A DNA stretch of 49,485 nt from Candidatus Kuenenia stuttgartensis (GTDB taxonomy: Bacteria; Planctomycetota; UBA11346). A program made the translations under genes and the position numbers. A model generated the notes under the pieces. The model was not told the DNA's origin. It saw only the letters and a program-made list of their open reading frames with translations, and did no database searches. The DNA is taken from positions 79,454 to 128,938 of the forward strand of contig CAMCMZ010000003.1 of NCBI GenBank assembly GCA_945876185.1. Direction: 5' to 3'. Within the stretch, counting starts at the first letter, position 1, and each line of letters opens with the position of its first letter. Positions 1-8,658 of the stretch are shown here, in pieces.

Positions 1-2
1 GC

Positions 3-1931
3 GCCCGCCGCATTGCTGCCGCCTCGGCCCTGGCACGCATCCTGGCAAAACCTGAATTCGCCGGCCTGCATCCAGAATGGCGGGCGATAGGTGCAGGAGC
101 CAGCAATGGTCCGATCGCGGTGCAGGATCTGCTCGCCGCCGACGCGCGCCAAGGGATCGCCGCCGAGGGCGCCAGCAGCCCGCTGGCTGAAGACCTCGAC
201 CGCCTGGCCGGCGCGACCCGACCCGACCTGCTGGTCGTGGTGAGCGACTTCCGGGTCACCAACGGGCCGGATCTCGCCGCGCTGGCCCAGACCTGGACCG
301 CCGAACGCCGCCACCGCGACCTGCCGGTGCACCTGCTGCCGGTCGGCGGCGAACGCATCGACCCTGAACTGTGGATCGACGAAGTCGCCGTGAATCCCGA
401 GGCGGCGGTGGGCGAACGCGAGCCGGTACGCATCCGCGCCACGCTCCGCGCACCGCCGCAGGGCGAGGTGCGCTTCCAACTTGAAGCCGACGGCCAGCCA
501 GCCGGCGACAAGACCGTCGCGATCGAACGCCCCGGCAAGGATGACGCCCGCCTGATCGCGGCCGAAGCGACCCTGGAGGCCGTCGCCTTGCGCGAAGGCC
601 AGCTCAAACTGGTCGCCATCGTGCGCTGCGGCGACTTGGTCCAGCGGCGGGAACTGTCGATCAGTGCGCGTGAACGCAAACTCCAGGTTTTGATGCTGGA
701 AGCGCGGCCACGCTATGACAGCCGGTATCTGCAGGTGGCCCTCAAACGCGACCGCACCATCACCGTGCATGCCTACCTGGGCGAGGGCCGCTGGCGGCGT
801 TGGAGCGATGCCGGTCCGGCGCAACTGCCGCTGACCCCGGCCGAACTTGCGGCCTATGACGCGATCGTTCTCGGTGATCTCGGCCCGGAATCCTTCAAGA
901 CCGCCGAGATCGAGGCCATCGCCCGCGCGGTGCGCAAGAATGGCACCGGCCTGGTGTTGATCCCGGGTGAGACCGGCGCGCTCGCCGCCTGGGCCGGGAC
1001 GCCACTCGAAAGCCTGCTGCCCATCACCACCGGCGACGCCGCCACCATCCGCGCCGGCTACCTCGACAATCTGCCGCGGTCGTTGTCGCGCACCGCGCTG
1101 GCGGCGAACCTCGGCCTGCTCGACAGCGGCGCCGAGGACGGCGGCCTCGACTGGGGCCAGCTGCCGCCACTCCTGGGCGCCTGCCCGGTCGCCAGCGTGC
1201 GCGCTGGGGCGCAGGTGCTGGCCGAAGACCAGGACCGCCGTCCGCTGGTCGCGGTGGCGCGCCATGGCGCCGGCACCGTGGCCTTCATCGGCACCGACAC
1301 GACCTACCTCTGGCGGCGCAACGTCGGCGACCGGTACCTGCACCGTTTCCACAGTCAGATCCTGCGTTTTGTCGCCCAGGGCCGCCGCCGGGGCCAGATC
1401 GCCTGGCGTCTGTTCGCCGCGCCGCGCCGGGCGGTGCCGGGCGAGACCATCGCCATCCACCTCGCGCCGCTGGGCGAGGGCGACGCCCCGGCCGACGCGG
1501 TCGCGGTGCGCCTGTCCGGCCAGGCCACAAACGGTCAGGCCGGCGTCGAGCAGCTCGCCCGCCTCGCGCGCGAAGGCGCAGGCTTTTCCGCCCGGATCAA
1601 CGCCCCATCGGCAGGCGTGTGGAAACTCGATGTCGCCGCCGGCATCGACCCGCGCACCGTTGACACCAGCGAACTGCTGGTCCTGCCGCCGACCAGCGAA
1701 CTGCGCGACCCGCGCGTCGATCGCGCCGGGGCAGACGCCTTCGCCCGCGCCTGCGGCGGTCAGGTCCACGCCGACCCCGCCGCCCTTGCCGCCCGCCTGC
1801 CGAAACAACTGCGCAATGCTGAAATCGTCACCGTGCCGATCGGCCTGTGGGACGCCTGGTGGACGCTGGTTTTGGCGATCCTTTTCTTCGGCGTCGATTG
1901 GGCGCTGCGGCGATTGTCGCGCCTGCCCTGA
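3..1931 (+). CDS. VWA / glutamine-amidotransferase-like membrane protein (5' partial)
   Basis: The reading frame is open from the window edge, so the true start lies upstream; 642 codons are visible. A GTG at 120 is an internal candidate only. The first ~110 visible residues look like the end of a von Willebrand A domain (hydrophobic strand LLVVVSDF). A beta-rich segment follows, then a class-I-glutamine-amidotransferase-like fold (about 240-460) with VLGDLGP, GLVLIPGE and a GTVAFIGTD strand. A single hydrophobic segment (WWTLVLAILFFG) near the C-terminus ends in an Arg-rich tail, so the bulk should be extracytoplasmic or membrane-associated. This architecture is common in planctomycete and verrucomicrobial BatA-like proteins. 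The role is not established; membrane stress or a MoxR/Bat-type locus is inferred. No amidotransferase Cys nucleophile was identified. Confidence 0.8.
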   Translation, partial: ARRIAAASALARILAKPEFAGLHPEWRAIGAGASNGPIAVQDLLAADARQGIAAEGASSPLAEDLDRLAGATRPDLLVVVSDFRVTNGPDLAALAQTWTAERRHRDLPVHLLPVGGERIDPELWIDEVAVNPEAAVGEREPVRIRATLRAPPQGEVRFQLEADGQPAGDKTVAIERPGKDDARLIAAEATLEAVALREGQLKLVAIVRCGDLVQRRELSISARERKLQVLMLEARPRYDSRYLQVALKRDRTITVHAYLGEGRWRRWSDAGPAQLPLTPAELAAYDAIVLGDLGPESFKTAEIEAIARAVRKNGTGLVLIPGETGALAAWAGTPLESLLPITTGDAATIRAGYLDNLPRSLSRTALAANLGLLDSGAEDGGLDWGQLPPLLGACPVASVRAGAQVLAEDQDRRPLVAVARHGAGTVAFIGTDTTYLWRRNVGDRYLHRFHSQILRFVAQGRRRGQIAWRLFAAPRRAVPGETIAIHLAPLGEGDAPADAVAVRLSGQATNGQAGVEQLARLAREGAGFSARINAPSAGVWKLDVAAGIDPRTVDTSELLVLPPTSELRDPRVDRAGADAFARACGGQVHADPAALAARLPKQLRNAEIVTVPIGLWDAWWTLVLAILFFGVDWALRRLSRLP

Positions 1932-2253
1932 ATCACCCTAAACAGCGCAACAGATCCTTGAATGTGTTCACAAGTGGCCTCGGAATGACGTTTTGAAGAG
2001 ACTTGCGCGGTCACCAAATGGGTGATGGGGCCGATAGGCCCAAACCCGCTTCGATTGCTGGCAATGCCCCCGCCCTTAAAAACAGTTTACCCACGATTCC
2101 CTGTAAAAATCGCAAGTGCGCCCCAGATGCAAGGCGAGAGGAGGGAGTTTGGCAGCGCCAAATGACCGACGACCAACGCAGCAGAAGGGGTGCAATTGCG
2201 ATTTTTAGGATGACTCCAACCTGGGGTAGGCAGGGGGCAGAGCCAGGTTCAGG
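1932..2253. other. 322-bp tail-to-tail intergenic gap
   Basis: No credible gene. The left part (1932-2099) holds only short weak stems: TCACC/GGGTGA near 2011-2027 and GGGCC/GGCCC near 2028-2042. Neither is followed by a T-run. The right half holds repeat A1. Confidence 0.6.
2100..2209 (+). repeat. Interspersed palindromic repeat family A, copy A1
   Basis: About 110 bp. The ends are inverted: AAAAATCGCAA at 2105 and TTGCGATTTTT ending at 2206, perfect over 11 bp. GC-rich inner arms (CGCCCC/GGGGTG) and a central 6-bp stem TTTGGC-AGC-GCCAAA (2148-2162) lie between them. It is clearly homologous to A2 (8659-8766) and A3 (22737-22845, reversed). It lies in a tail-to-tail gap, 44 bp beyond the vapC stop codon. 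No transposase is encoded. The long arms and terminal T5 on both strands suggest a bidirectional terminator-like or MITE-like element. Confidence 0.9.
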
Positions 2254-2649
2254 TCACGCGTACCAGTCGTCCATCTTCAGGCCCCTGATCCGGCTGAAGT
2301 GGGTCTGGTTGTGCGTGACCAGGACCAGGCCTTCTACCAGGGCATGGGCGGCGATCAGGGTGTCCATGTTCCCGATGCACTGGCCCTGTCGTTGCAGGCT
2401 GGCTGCCACCACACCATAGCGTTGGGCGACACGATCATCGAAGGGAAGGACGCGGACGCCGGCGATGAAGCCATCGATCAGGCGGTGGAGACGGTTGGAA
2501 TGGCGCAGGTCGGCTCCGAAACGCAATTCAGCCAGCGTAATGGAGCTGATTCCAAGCTCACTGCTGCCATGGCCGCGGATGCGCTCCGCGACGCGACCTT
2601 CACCGCGCAGGGAGAAGCTCACCGAGTCAGTATCCAGCAGGAATTTCAT
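2254..2649 (-). CDS. vapC: VapC-type PIN-domain ribonuclease toxin
   Basis: 131 aa, a standard VapC length. PIN-domain acidic residues are in place: Asp6 (FLLDTD), Glu41 (TLAELRFG), Asp96 (NMDTLIAAHA), and the THNQTHF segment near 112-118 before the terminal DDWYA. VapC toxins are Mg-dependent endoribonucleases, often cleaving tRNA or rRNA, and are neutralised by VapB. The start ATG overlaps the vapB stop codon (ATGA at 2646-2649), giving translational coupling in the order antitoxin then toxin. I chose this start because upstream in-frame codons lie inside vapB. The RNA target cannot be read from the sequence. Confidence 0.93.
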   Translation of the reverse strand: MKFLLDTDSVSFSLRGEGRVAERIRGHGSSELGISSITLAELRFGADLRHSNRLHRLIDGFIAGVRVLPFDDRVAQRYGVVAASLQRQGQCIGNMDTLIAAHALVEGLVLVTHNQTHFSRIRGLKMDDWYA

Positions 2650-2885
2650 GCAAATGGATCGCGCAGCTTGCTGATCGGGGTCTGCATGGGACGTTCGATC
2701 GGCTCCTTCCAAGCCCCCAGGCAGGCAAGGAATTCCGGTGGCCATTCGTCGGGTAATTCCAGGACCACGCGACGGCCTTCGACGTGCACCAGAACCTCGT
2801 CCGTGTCGTCGGGGAAACGGCAGGATTTCGGGAGGCGGACCGCCTGGCTGCCTCCGTTGCGGAAAAGTCGAGCGCGGTGACTCAT
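2646..2885 (-). CDS. vapB: VapB-type antitoxin (AbrB/SpoVT fold)
   Basis: 79 aa. The N-terminus (RARLFRNGGSQAVRLPK) is the swapped-hairpin AbrB-like DNA-binding motif typical of VapB. The C-terminal third, ending in LRDPFA, would be the toxin-binding tail. It is expected to bind VapC and autorepress the operon. It is the first gene of the pair and overlaps vapC by 4 bp. mutS ends 137 bp upstream on the same strand, so the pair probably has its own promoter. Confidence 0.92.
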   Translation of the reverse strand: MSHRARLFRNGGSQAVRLPKSCRFPDDTDEVLVHVEGRRVVLELPDEWPPEFLACLGAWKEPIERPMQTPISKLRDPFA

Positions 2886-2950
2886 GGCATAAATCTAGAC
2901 ACGGGTCGATACAAAGCAAAGGGCGACCTCATGCGTGAACATGTGTGAAC
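2886..2950 (-). promoter_or_regulatory. Candidate vapBC promoter/operator
   Basis: On the minus strand, TTGCTT (2914-2919) and TAGATT (2892-2897) are 16 bp apart and could be -35 and -10 boxes. The -10 is so close to the vapB ATG that the mRNA would be nearly leaderless. Just upstream is a near-perfect 10-bp tandem direct repeat, ATGCGTGAAC then ATGTGTGAAC (2931-2950), a plausible VapB operator. No biochemical support. Confidence 0.3.
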
Positions 2951-3022
2951 GGAACGCATAAGCCGGCACCGCGCGGCAGCTGGCATGGGAGCTACCGGCA
3001 GCGGAGGCTCTGGCGCAGCTCG

Positions 3023-5734
3023 CTACTCTCGCCGGGCAATCGCCTGCAATTCATAAAGCAGATCGTGCGCCTGGCGCGGGCTGAGCTGGTCCAGGTCGGT
3101 GGCCTTGAGCCGGTCCAGCGCCGGACTGGGTACGGGCGCGAACAAGGTGAGCTGCACCGGTGCGTTGCCGGCGCGGGCCTGCGGCCGTTCCTGCTCGGTC
3201 AGGCCGACGTTGAGGGTTTCCAGGGTGGCGAGCACTTCGCGCGCGCGCGCGAGCACCCGGCGCGGCACGCCAGCGAGGCGGGCGACGTGGATGCCGTAGC
3301 TCTTGGTCGCGGCGCCGGGGACGATGCGGTGCAGGAAGGCGACATCGTCGTCCTGCTCCGCGACCTCGACGGTCAGATTGCGGATGCCACTGCGGTCGGC
3401 CGCGAGATCGGTCAATTCGTGGTAATGCGTAGCGAACAGCGTGCGGCAGCGGATGCGGTCGTGCAGGTGCTCGGTGATCGCCCAGGCCAGCGACACGCCG
3501 TCGAAGGTCGAGGTGCCACGGCCGACCTCATCCAGGATGACCAGGCTGCGCGCACTGGCGTGGTTGAGGATCGCCGCTGTTTCCGCCATCTCGACCATGA
3601 AGGTCGACTGGCCGCGCGCGAGCTCGTCGCCGGCGCCGACGCGGGTGAAGATGCGGTCGATGAGGCCGAGGCGCGCCTGCGCCGCCGGCACGAAGGCGCC
3701 GGCCTGGGCGAGCACCGCGATCAGCGCGACCTGGCGGATGTAGGTGGATTTCCCGGCCATGTTCGGGCCGGTGATCATCGCCAACCGACCGGGCGACTGC
3801 GCTTGCGTCTCCGCCTCTGCGTTGGTGCTGGCGACAACCGTGGCGTCCAAGTTCGTGTCGTTGGCGACGAAACGCGAGCGCCCGACCACGCGTTCGACCA
3901 CCGGATGACGGCCGGCGGTGATGCTGAGCGCGGTCGAATCGTCGATCACCGGGCGGCACCAGCCCTCGCTGCGGGCGACCTCGGCGAAGGCGGCGCTGAC
4001 ATCGATCAGGGCCAGGGCCTGAGCGCAGAGCTGGATCGCGACCAGGCGGTCCTCGCAGCGCGCGCGCAGGTCGTGGAAGATCGTCAGCTCTTTCGCGCGG
4101 GCGCGTTCGTCGGCGTGCAGGGCGCGGTCTTCGTATTCCTTGAGCGACGGCGTGATGTAGCGCTCGGCGTTGACCAGGGTCTGCTTGCGCACCCAGTGCG
4201 CCGGCACGCGCTCGGCCTGGGCCCGGGTGAGTTCGATGTAATAGCCGAACACCGAGTTGCAGCCGACTTTCAGACGCGGCAACCCAATTGCAGCGGCCTC
4301 GGTCTTTTCGTACTCCGCCAGCCAGGCGCCGGCATCGCGTTGGAGGACGCGGAACTCGTCGAGTTCGCGGTCGATGCCGTCGCGCACCAGGCCGCCCTCG
4401 CCGATCGCGAGCGGCGGATCGTCGACCAGGACGCGGTGGATCTCGGCGGTCAGATCATCGGCGGGATGCAGCCGGGTGGTGGCCTCGGCCAGCAGCGCCG
4501 GCAATCCGTCAGACGGCAACGCCGACGCGACGGTGGCGGCGGCGGCGAGCGAATTGCCGAGATGGACGAGATCCCGCGCATGCGCCCGCCCGGTCGCGAT
4601 GCGCGCGAGCAGCCGCTCCAGGTCGTAGACGTTGGCAAGCGCCGTGCGCACCGCCGCGCGCACCGGATCGTCAAGCAGGCGTTCGACTGCGTCGTGGCGA
4701 GCACGGATTGGCGCAGCCTGCGCCAATGGCCGCACCAGCCAGTCCGCGAGCAGCCGCGCCCCCGGCGCAGTGCGGGTGCGGTCGATGGCGGCGAGCAGGG
4801 TGCCCTCGCGCTGGTTGTCGCGATTGCGCACCAGGTCGAGGTTGCGCCGGCACGACGCATCGAGCACCAGATGCTCGCCGGCGTGCAGTCGGACCAGGCT
4901 GCGCACATGGCCCAGGCCTTTGCCCGTCCCGCCCTCGGCCACCGCCGCACCGCTCAGCGACGATTCGGCGTAGCGCAGGCAGGCCGCCGCCGCCGCCGCC
5001 AGGTGATCGTCACCGCGCCCGATGCCGAAGCCGTCGAGCGCCGCCACCGCCAACCGCTCACCCAGCCAGCGCCGCGCATCGGCGGGTTTCCACGCGAAGG
5101 CCGCTAATCCGGCGAGCGGAGGCAGGGCGGCCGGGGCGAGCATCGCGGCCAGGCGTTCGCGCGTTCCATCCGCCTGGCGCAGCACGTCGGGCAGGACGAG
5201 TTCGGCCGGCGCCAGGCGGGCGAGGGCTAGGGCGAGTGCCTGGCCGGTGCTCGCGTCCTCGACCTGGAAACGCCCGGTCGACACATCGAGCGCCGCGATG
5301 CCGATCGGACGGCCGTCCTCGGGATCAAGGGCGGTCAACGCCACGAGCCAGTTCGCCACCACGCCATCAAGAGCATCCTCGTCGATCAGCGTCCCGGCGG
5401 TGATGACCCGGGTCAGCCCGCGCCGCACCAGGCCCTTGGCCTGGGCCGGATCCTCCAACTGGTCGACCACCGCGACCCGCTTGCCGGCGGCGAGCAGCTT
5501 CGGCAGGTGCGTCTTCAGGCTGTGGTGCGGCACGCCTGCCATCGGCACCGGGTCCGGTCCATCCTTGTTGCGGCTGGTCAGGGCGACGCCGCAGACGCGT
5601 GACAATTCCTGCGCATCCTCGAAGAAAGCCTCATAGAAATCGCCCATCCGCATCAGCACCACCGCGCCTGGCTGGGCCGTCTTGGCCTCCAGGTACTGCC
5701 GCATCATCGGGGTGTCTTTGGGATCCTTGGCCAT
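3023..5734 (-). CDS. mutS: DNA mismatch repair protein MutS
   Basis: 903 aa from the ATG at 5734, close to the usual 850-900 aa. The mismatch-reading Phe-X-Glu motif is present near the N-terminus (GDFYEAF, Phe33 and Glu35). The connector, core and clamp regions follow. The C-terminal ABC-type ATPase has Walker A TGPNMAGKST near 655 and Walker B/signature VILDEVGRGTSTFDG near 730, plus the TLFATHYHEL segment. MutS recognises mispairs and recruits MutL. No mutL is in the window. I rejected the longer upstream frame because the family begins at MRQYLE-like sequence. The gene is divergent from the FolD fusion across 96 bp. Confidence 0.97.
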   Translation of the reverse strand: MAKDPKDTPMMRQYLEAKTAQPGAVVLMRMGDFYEAFFEDAQELSRVCGVALTSRNKDGPDPVPMAGVPHHSLKTHLPKLLAAGKRVAVVDQLEDPAQAKGLVRRGLTRVITAGTLIDEDALDGVVANWLVALTALDPEDGRPIGIAALDVSTGRFQVEDASTGQALALALARLAPAELVLPDVLRQADGTRERLAAMLAPAALPPLAGLAAFAWKPADARRWLGERLAVAALDGFGIGRGDDHLAAAAAACLRYAESSLSGAAVAEGGTGKGLGHVRSLVRLHAGEHLVLDASCRRNLDLVRNRDNQREGTLLAAIDRTRTAPGARLLADWLVRPLAQAAPIRARHDAVERLLDDPVRAAVRTALANVYDLERLLARIATGRAHARDLVHLGNSLAAAATVASALPSDGLPALLAEATTRLHPADDLTAEIHRVLVDDPPLAIGEGGLVRDGIDRELDEFRVLQRDAGAWLAEYEKTEAAAIGLPRLKVGCNSVFGYYIELTRAQAERVPAHWVRKQTLVNAERYITPSLKEYEDRALHADERARAKELTIFHDLRARCEDRLVAIQLCAQALALIDVSAAFAEVARSEGWCRPVIDDSTALSITAGRHPVVERVVGRSRFVANDTNLDATVVASTNAEAETQAQSPGRLAMITGPNMAGKSTYIRQVALIAVLAQAGAFVPAAQARLGLIDRIFTRVGAGDELARGQSTFMVEMAETAAILNHASARSLVILDEVGRGTSTFDGVSLAWAITEHLHDRIRCRTLFATHYHELTDLAADRSGIRNLTVEVAEQDDDVAFLHRIVPGAATKSYGIHVARLAGVPRRVLARAREVLATLETLNVGLTEQERPQARAGNAPVQLTLFAPVPSPALDRLKATDLDQLSPRQAHDLLYELQAIARRE

Positions 5735-5796
5735 GGCCGGGGCACGGTCGCTGCGCCCGCCGGGGGTCAAGCCGGGATGCGGGCGGGTTGGTGTTG

Positions 5797-5826
5797 CGGC
5801 AGGCAAGGCTAGCCTGCCGGCGGAGG
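5797..5826 (+). promoter_or_regulatory. Leader hairpin plus strong ribosome binding site
   Basis: A perfect 8-bp stem (CGGCAGGC, 5797-5804; GCCTGCCG, 5812-5819) with a 7-nt loop ends just 2 nt before the Shine-Dalgarno GGAGG (5822-5826), which is 4 nt from the ATG at 5831. The stem could influence ribosome access to the fusion enzyme. It does not resemble any SAM or folate riboswitch known to me. Confidence 0.4.
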
Positions 5827-5830
5827 CGCG

Positions 5831-8623
5831 ATGACCGCAAGCATCATCGACGGCAGGCAGGTGGCCGAGGCCCGGCGAGCGATCCTGGCCGAGCACGTGC
5901 GCGCCCTCGCGGGACGCGGCATCGTGCCGTGCCTGGCGGCAGTGACCGTGCGCCCGGATGCGGGCTGGTCGGTCTACGTGAAGAACCAGGCCAACGCCTG
6001 CGCCGCAGCGGGCATCACGCACCGGTCGGTGGAACTGCCTGCGGGCAGCAGCGCGGCGGAACTCGGCGAACTTATCGAGGCGCTGAATCTCGACCCCGCC
6101 GTGCATGGCATCATTCTGCAAAGCCCGTTTCCGCAGGAACTTGATGCGCAGGCGGCGACCGCGCAGCTCAGTCCGGCCAAGGATGTCGAAGGCGTCGGCC
6201 CGGCCAACCTGGGCCTGGTGCTCGCTGGCCGGCCGGCGCTGGCGCCGTGCACGGCGGTCGCGGCGGTCGACCTCGCACGTGCTGCGCTCACCGATCTGTC
6301 AGGCGTCGAAGCGGTTGTGGTCGGCGCGTCGACCGTGGTTGGTAAGCCGATCGCGCAGTTGCTGCTCGCTGCCGGCGCGACGGTCACGGTCTGCCACATC
6401 CTGACTCGCGACCTTATCGCCCACACCCGCCGCGCGGATCTTCTCATCGTCGCCGCCGGCAAGGCGGGACTGATCACCGGCGCGCACCTCAAACCCGGTG
6501 CAACCGTGATCGATGTCGGCATCAACCGCGTCCTGGGGACAGACGGCAAGTCGCGCATCGTCGGCGATGTCGCAGCCGACGCCTGGGAAATCGCAGGAAA
6601 AATCACGCCGGTGCCGGGCGGGGTCGGGGCCCTGACCACTACCATCCTGCTGGAGGCCACCGCCACCGCGGCCGAGCGCCTGCACGGCGCGCGCGCCGGC
6701 CTGGATGGCGCCGCGCTGGGCCGCGTGCTTGCCCAGGCCGGGGTCGATGTCGAGCCGCGCCTGGCGGATCGCCTCGCGGGGTTGCTCGGCAGCCACCTCG
6801 CCGCTGTGCCGGCCAACCTGGAGGTCCGCTCCGCACTCGAACGCCGCCTGGCTCGCAGCGTCGTGGTCTTCGACGGCGCGATGGGCAGCGAACTCATCGC
6901 GCGCGGCGTCGCCCCGGCGCGCACCGCGTTGGCGAACGTCGAGCATCCAGACCACGTCCTGGCCGTGCACCGCGCCTACCGCGAGGCCGGTGCCGAGGTC
7001 GCGACCGCGAACACCTTCCTCGCCAACCGCTTCCGCGCGGGTGATCGGGCGACCGCGATCCGCCTGATGGCCGAGGGCGTGCGACTGGCGCGCCAGGCGG
7101 CGGCGGGCGGCCAGTTCGTGCTCGCCTCGGTCGGGCCGCTCGGGCCGGTGGTCGGGGCCGAACTGGCGCTGGCAGATGCTGAAGAGGCCTTCGCCGAACT
7201 CGGTCTTGCCGCACGCGACGCCGGTGCCGATGCGATCCAGATCGAAACCATGTCCAGCACCGTTGAATGCGTGGCCGCCCTGGCGGGGCTGAAACGCAGC
7301 GCGCGCCTGCCGGTGCTGGTCAGCCGCAGCCTGGCGCGCGACGACGCGCTTGAGGTCGCCGAATTCGTGGCCGCGTGCGAGGCCGGTGGCGCCGCCGCGA
7401 TTGGGGTGAACTGCGCCGTCGGGCCGCGCGCCCTGGTGCCGGTGGTCGCGCGGCTCGCCGCCCTGACCCGTCTGCCAGTGTTCGCCCGGCCCAATGCCGG
7501 CTTCCCCGCCCGCGATCCTGACGGCCGGCTGCGCTACCACCTGCGCAGCGAATGGCTGGTAGCGCAGGCGAAGGCCTACGTCGCCGCCGGCGCCAATGCG
7601 GTGGGCGGCTGCTGCGGCATCGGGCCGGAGCACATCCGCGCGCTCGCGGCATCGCTGAAAGGTGCTGCGCTCGCGGCGCGACCGTCCTCGTCCCCGGCCG
7701 TGTTTTCAGCGCCGGCCGCCACGGTCGCCGCGCATCCCTTCCTGGCCGCCCTGCGCGACGGTTCCTTCCCGGTGCTCGGTCTGGTGCCGGCGCGGCTGCC
7801 GGATCCGGGCGCCGCCCTGGCGCGGCTGGTCGGCGCGGGCGCGTCGGCGGTCGGCCTGCTTGCCGGCTGGCCGGGCGCTGATCGCGGCGTCCGGCAAGCG
7901 GTGCGCCTGCGCCAAGCCGCCGACCGCGCCGGTGCGCCGGCGGTGCTCGAACTCATCGCCGGCGAACTGACCTTGGCTCAGGCGCAGGAACAGCTCATCG
8001 CCGCACATCTGCTGGGCATCCAGTTGGTGCTCATCGATGCCGGGGTTTTCTCAGCCTTTTCCCGCGCAGACGTGCCGGCCACCGGCGACCTCGCCGCCAG
8101 GGCAAACAGCGACCTCGCCGCCCGAGCCAGCAGCGATCCCGCCGCGCTGCTTGGCTTCATCCAGCGCCTTAACGCCGGGCGCGACCTCGACGGCAGCCGA
8201 TTGGAAGCGCCGACCCGCTTCACCGCCGGCATCCGCCTGCGTGCCACCGATGCCGAACGTCTGCCCGGCTGGGCCGCCGCCGGCGCGGCGTTCGCGTGCC
8301 TGCAACCGGTCTACGACCCGGGGGCGTTCCGTGCCGCAATGGCCGCCCTGGCCGCCGCGCCAGTGCCGATCCTCGCCGAGGTGCTGCTCCTGCCCGACCG
8401 CGCCACCGCGGATGAACTCGATAACGAGATCCCCGCCCTGGCGGTGCCGGAGCGGCTCAAACAACTGCTTGAGCGCGACCCCGATTCCGATCTCGCGGGG
8501 GTTGGACGCTTCCTCGCGCACTGGCGCGGGCGGCTTGCTGGCCTGAGCGTGCTGCTGCCCGATGCGCGCACCGCCCAGGCGGAACGGTTGATCGCGGCGG
8601 TGCGGCGGCCGCAGCCGGGCTGA
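5831..8623 (+). CDS. Three-module one-carbon enzyme: FolD - homocysteine S-methyltransferase - MTHFR-like
   Basis: 930 aa. Residues 1-290 match FolD (methylene-THF dehydrogenase/cyclohydrolase): VVGASTVVGKP near 163 and ITPVPGGVGALT near 258. Residues 340-610 match the zinc-dependent homocysteine methyltransferase domain: FDGAMGSELI, with Zn-ligand Cys528 (GVNCAVGP) and Cys594/Cys595 (GGCCGIGPEH). Residues 635-925 align with the methylene-THF reductase barrel of bifunctional HMT/MTHFR enzymes: LQPVYD, the NEIPALAVPE tail and a LIAAHLLGIQ helix. Oddities: the FolD YxxxK Lys is Gln (YVKNQ, Gln53), KDVDG is KDVEG, and the MTHFR catalytic Glu and the GD-P motif are missing. The third module is therefore probably not a working reductase. 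A short internal repeat (DLAARAN/DLAARAS) sits near 752-766. GGAGG and ATG at 5831 fix the start. Confidence 0.85.
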   Translation: MTASIIDGRQVAEARRAILAEHVRALAGRGIVPCLAAVTVRPDAGWSVYVKNQANACAAAGITHRSVELPAGSSAAELGELIEALNLDPAVHGIILQSPFPQELDAQAATAQLSPAKDVEGVGPANLGLVLAGRPALAPCTAVAAVDLARAALTDLSGVEAVVVGASTVVGKPIAQLLLAAGATVTVCHILTRDLIAHTRRADLLIVAAGKAGLITGAHLKPGATVIDVGINRVLGTDGKSRIVGDVAADAWEIAGKITPVPGGVGALTTTILLEATATAAERLHGARAGLDGAALGRVLAQAGVDVEPRLADRLAGLLGSHLAAVPANLEVRSALERRLARSVVVFDGAMGSELIARGVAPARTALANVEHPDHVLAVHRAYREAGAEVATANTFLANRFRAGDRATAIRLMAEGVRLARQAAAGGQFVLASVGPLGPVVGAELALADAEEAFAELGLAARDAGADAIQIETMSSTVECVAALAGLKRSARLPVLVSRSLARDDALEVAEFVAACEAGGAAAIGVNCAVGPRALVPVVARLAALTRLPVFARPNAGFPARDPDGRLRYHLRSEWLVAQAKAYVAAGANAVGGCCGIGPEHIRALAASLKGAALAARPSSSPAVFSAPAATVAAHPFLAALRDGSFPVLGLVPARLPDPGAALARLVGAGASAVGLLAGWPGADRGVRQAVRLRQAADRAGAPAVLELIAGELTLAQAQEQLIAAHLLGIQLVLIDAGVFSAFSRADVPATGDLAARANSDLAARASSDPAALLGFIQRLNAGRDLDGSRLEAPTRFTAGIRLRATDAERLPGWAAAGAAFACLQPVYDPGAFRAAMAALAAAPVPILAEVLLLPDRATADELDNEIPALAVPERLKQLLERDPDSDLAGVGRFLAHWRGRLAGLSVLLPDARTAQAERLIAAVRRPQPG

Positions 8624-8658
8624 TGGCCGTCCAGAGCCAACACACCCCACGCGATCAT

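Noticed and set aside
2945..5107. Long rightward reading frame of about 720 codons opposite mutS
   Set aside because: It is a shadow of the high-GC mutS gene, with no domain motifs, and the antisense frame is explained by codon bias. The same applies to long antisense frames over the FolD fusion, YgiQ, tsaD, cstA, sigma54 and pheA genes.
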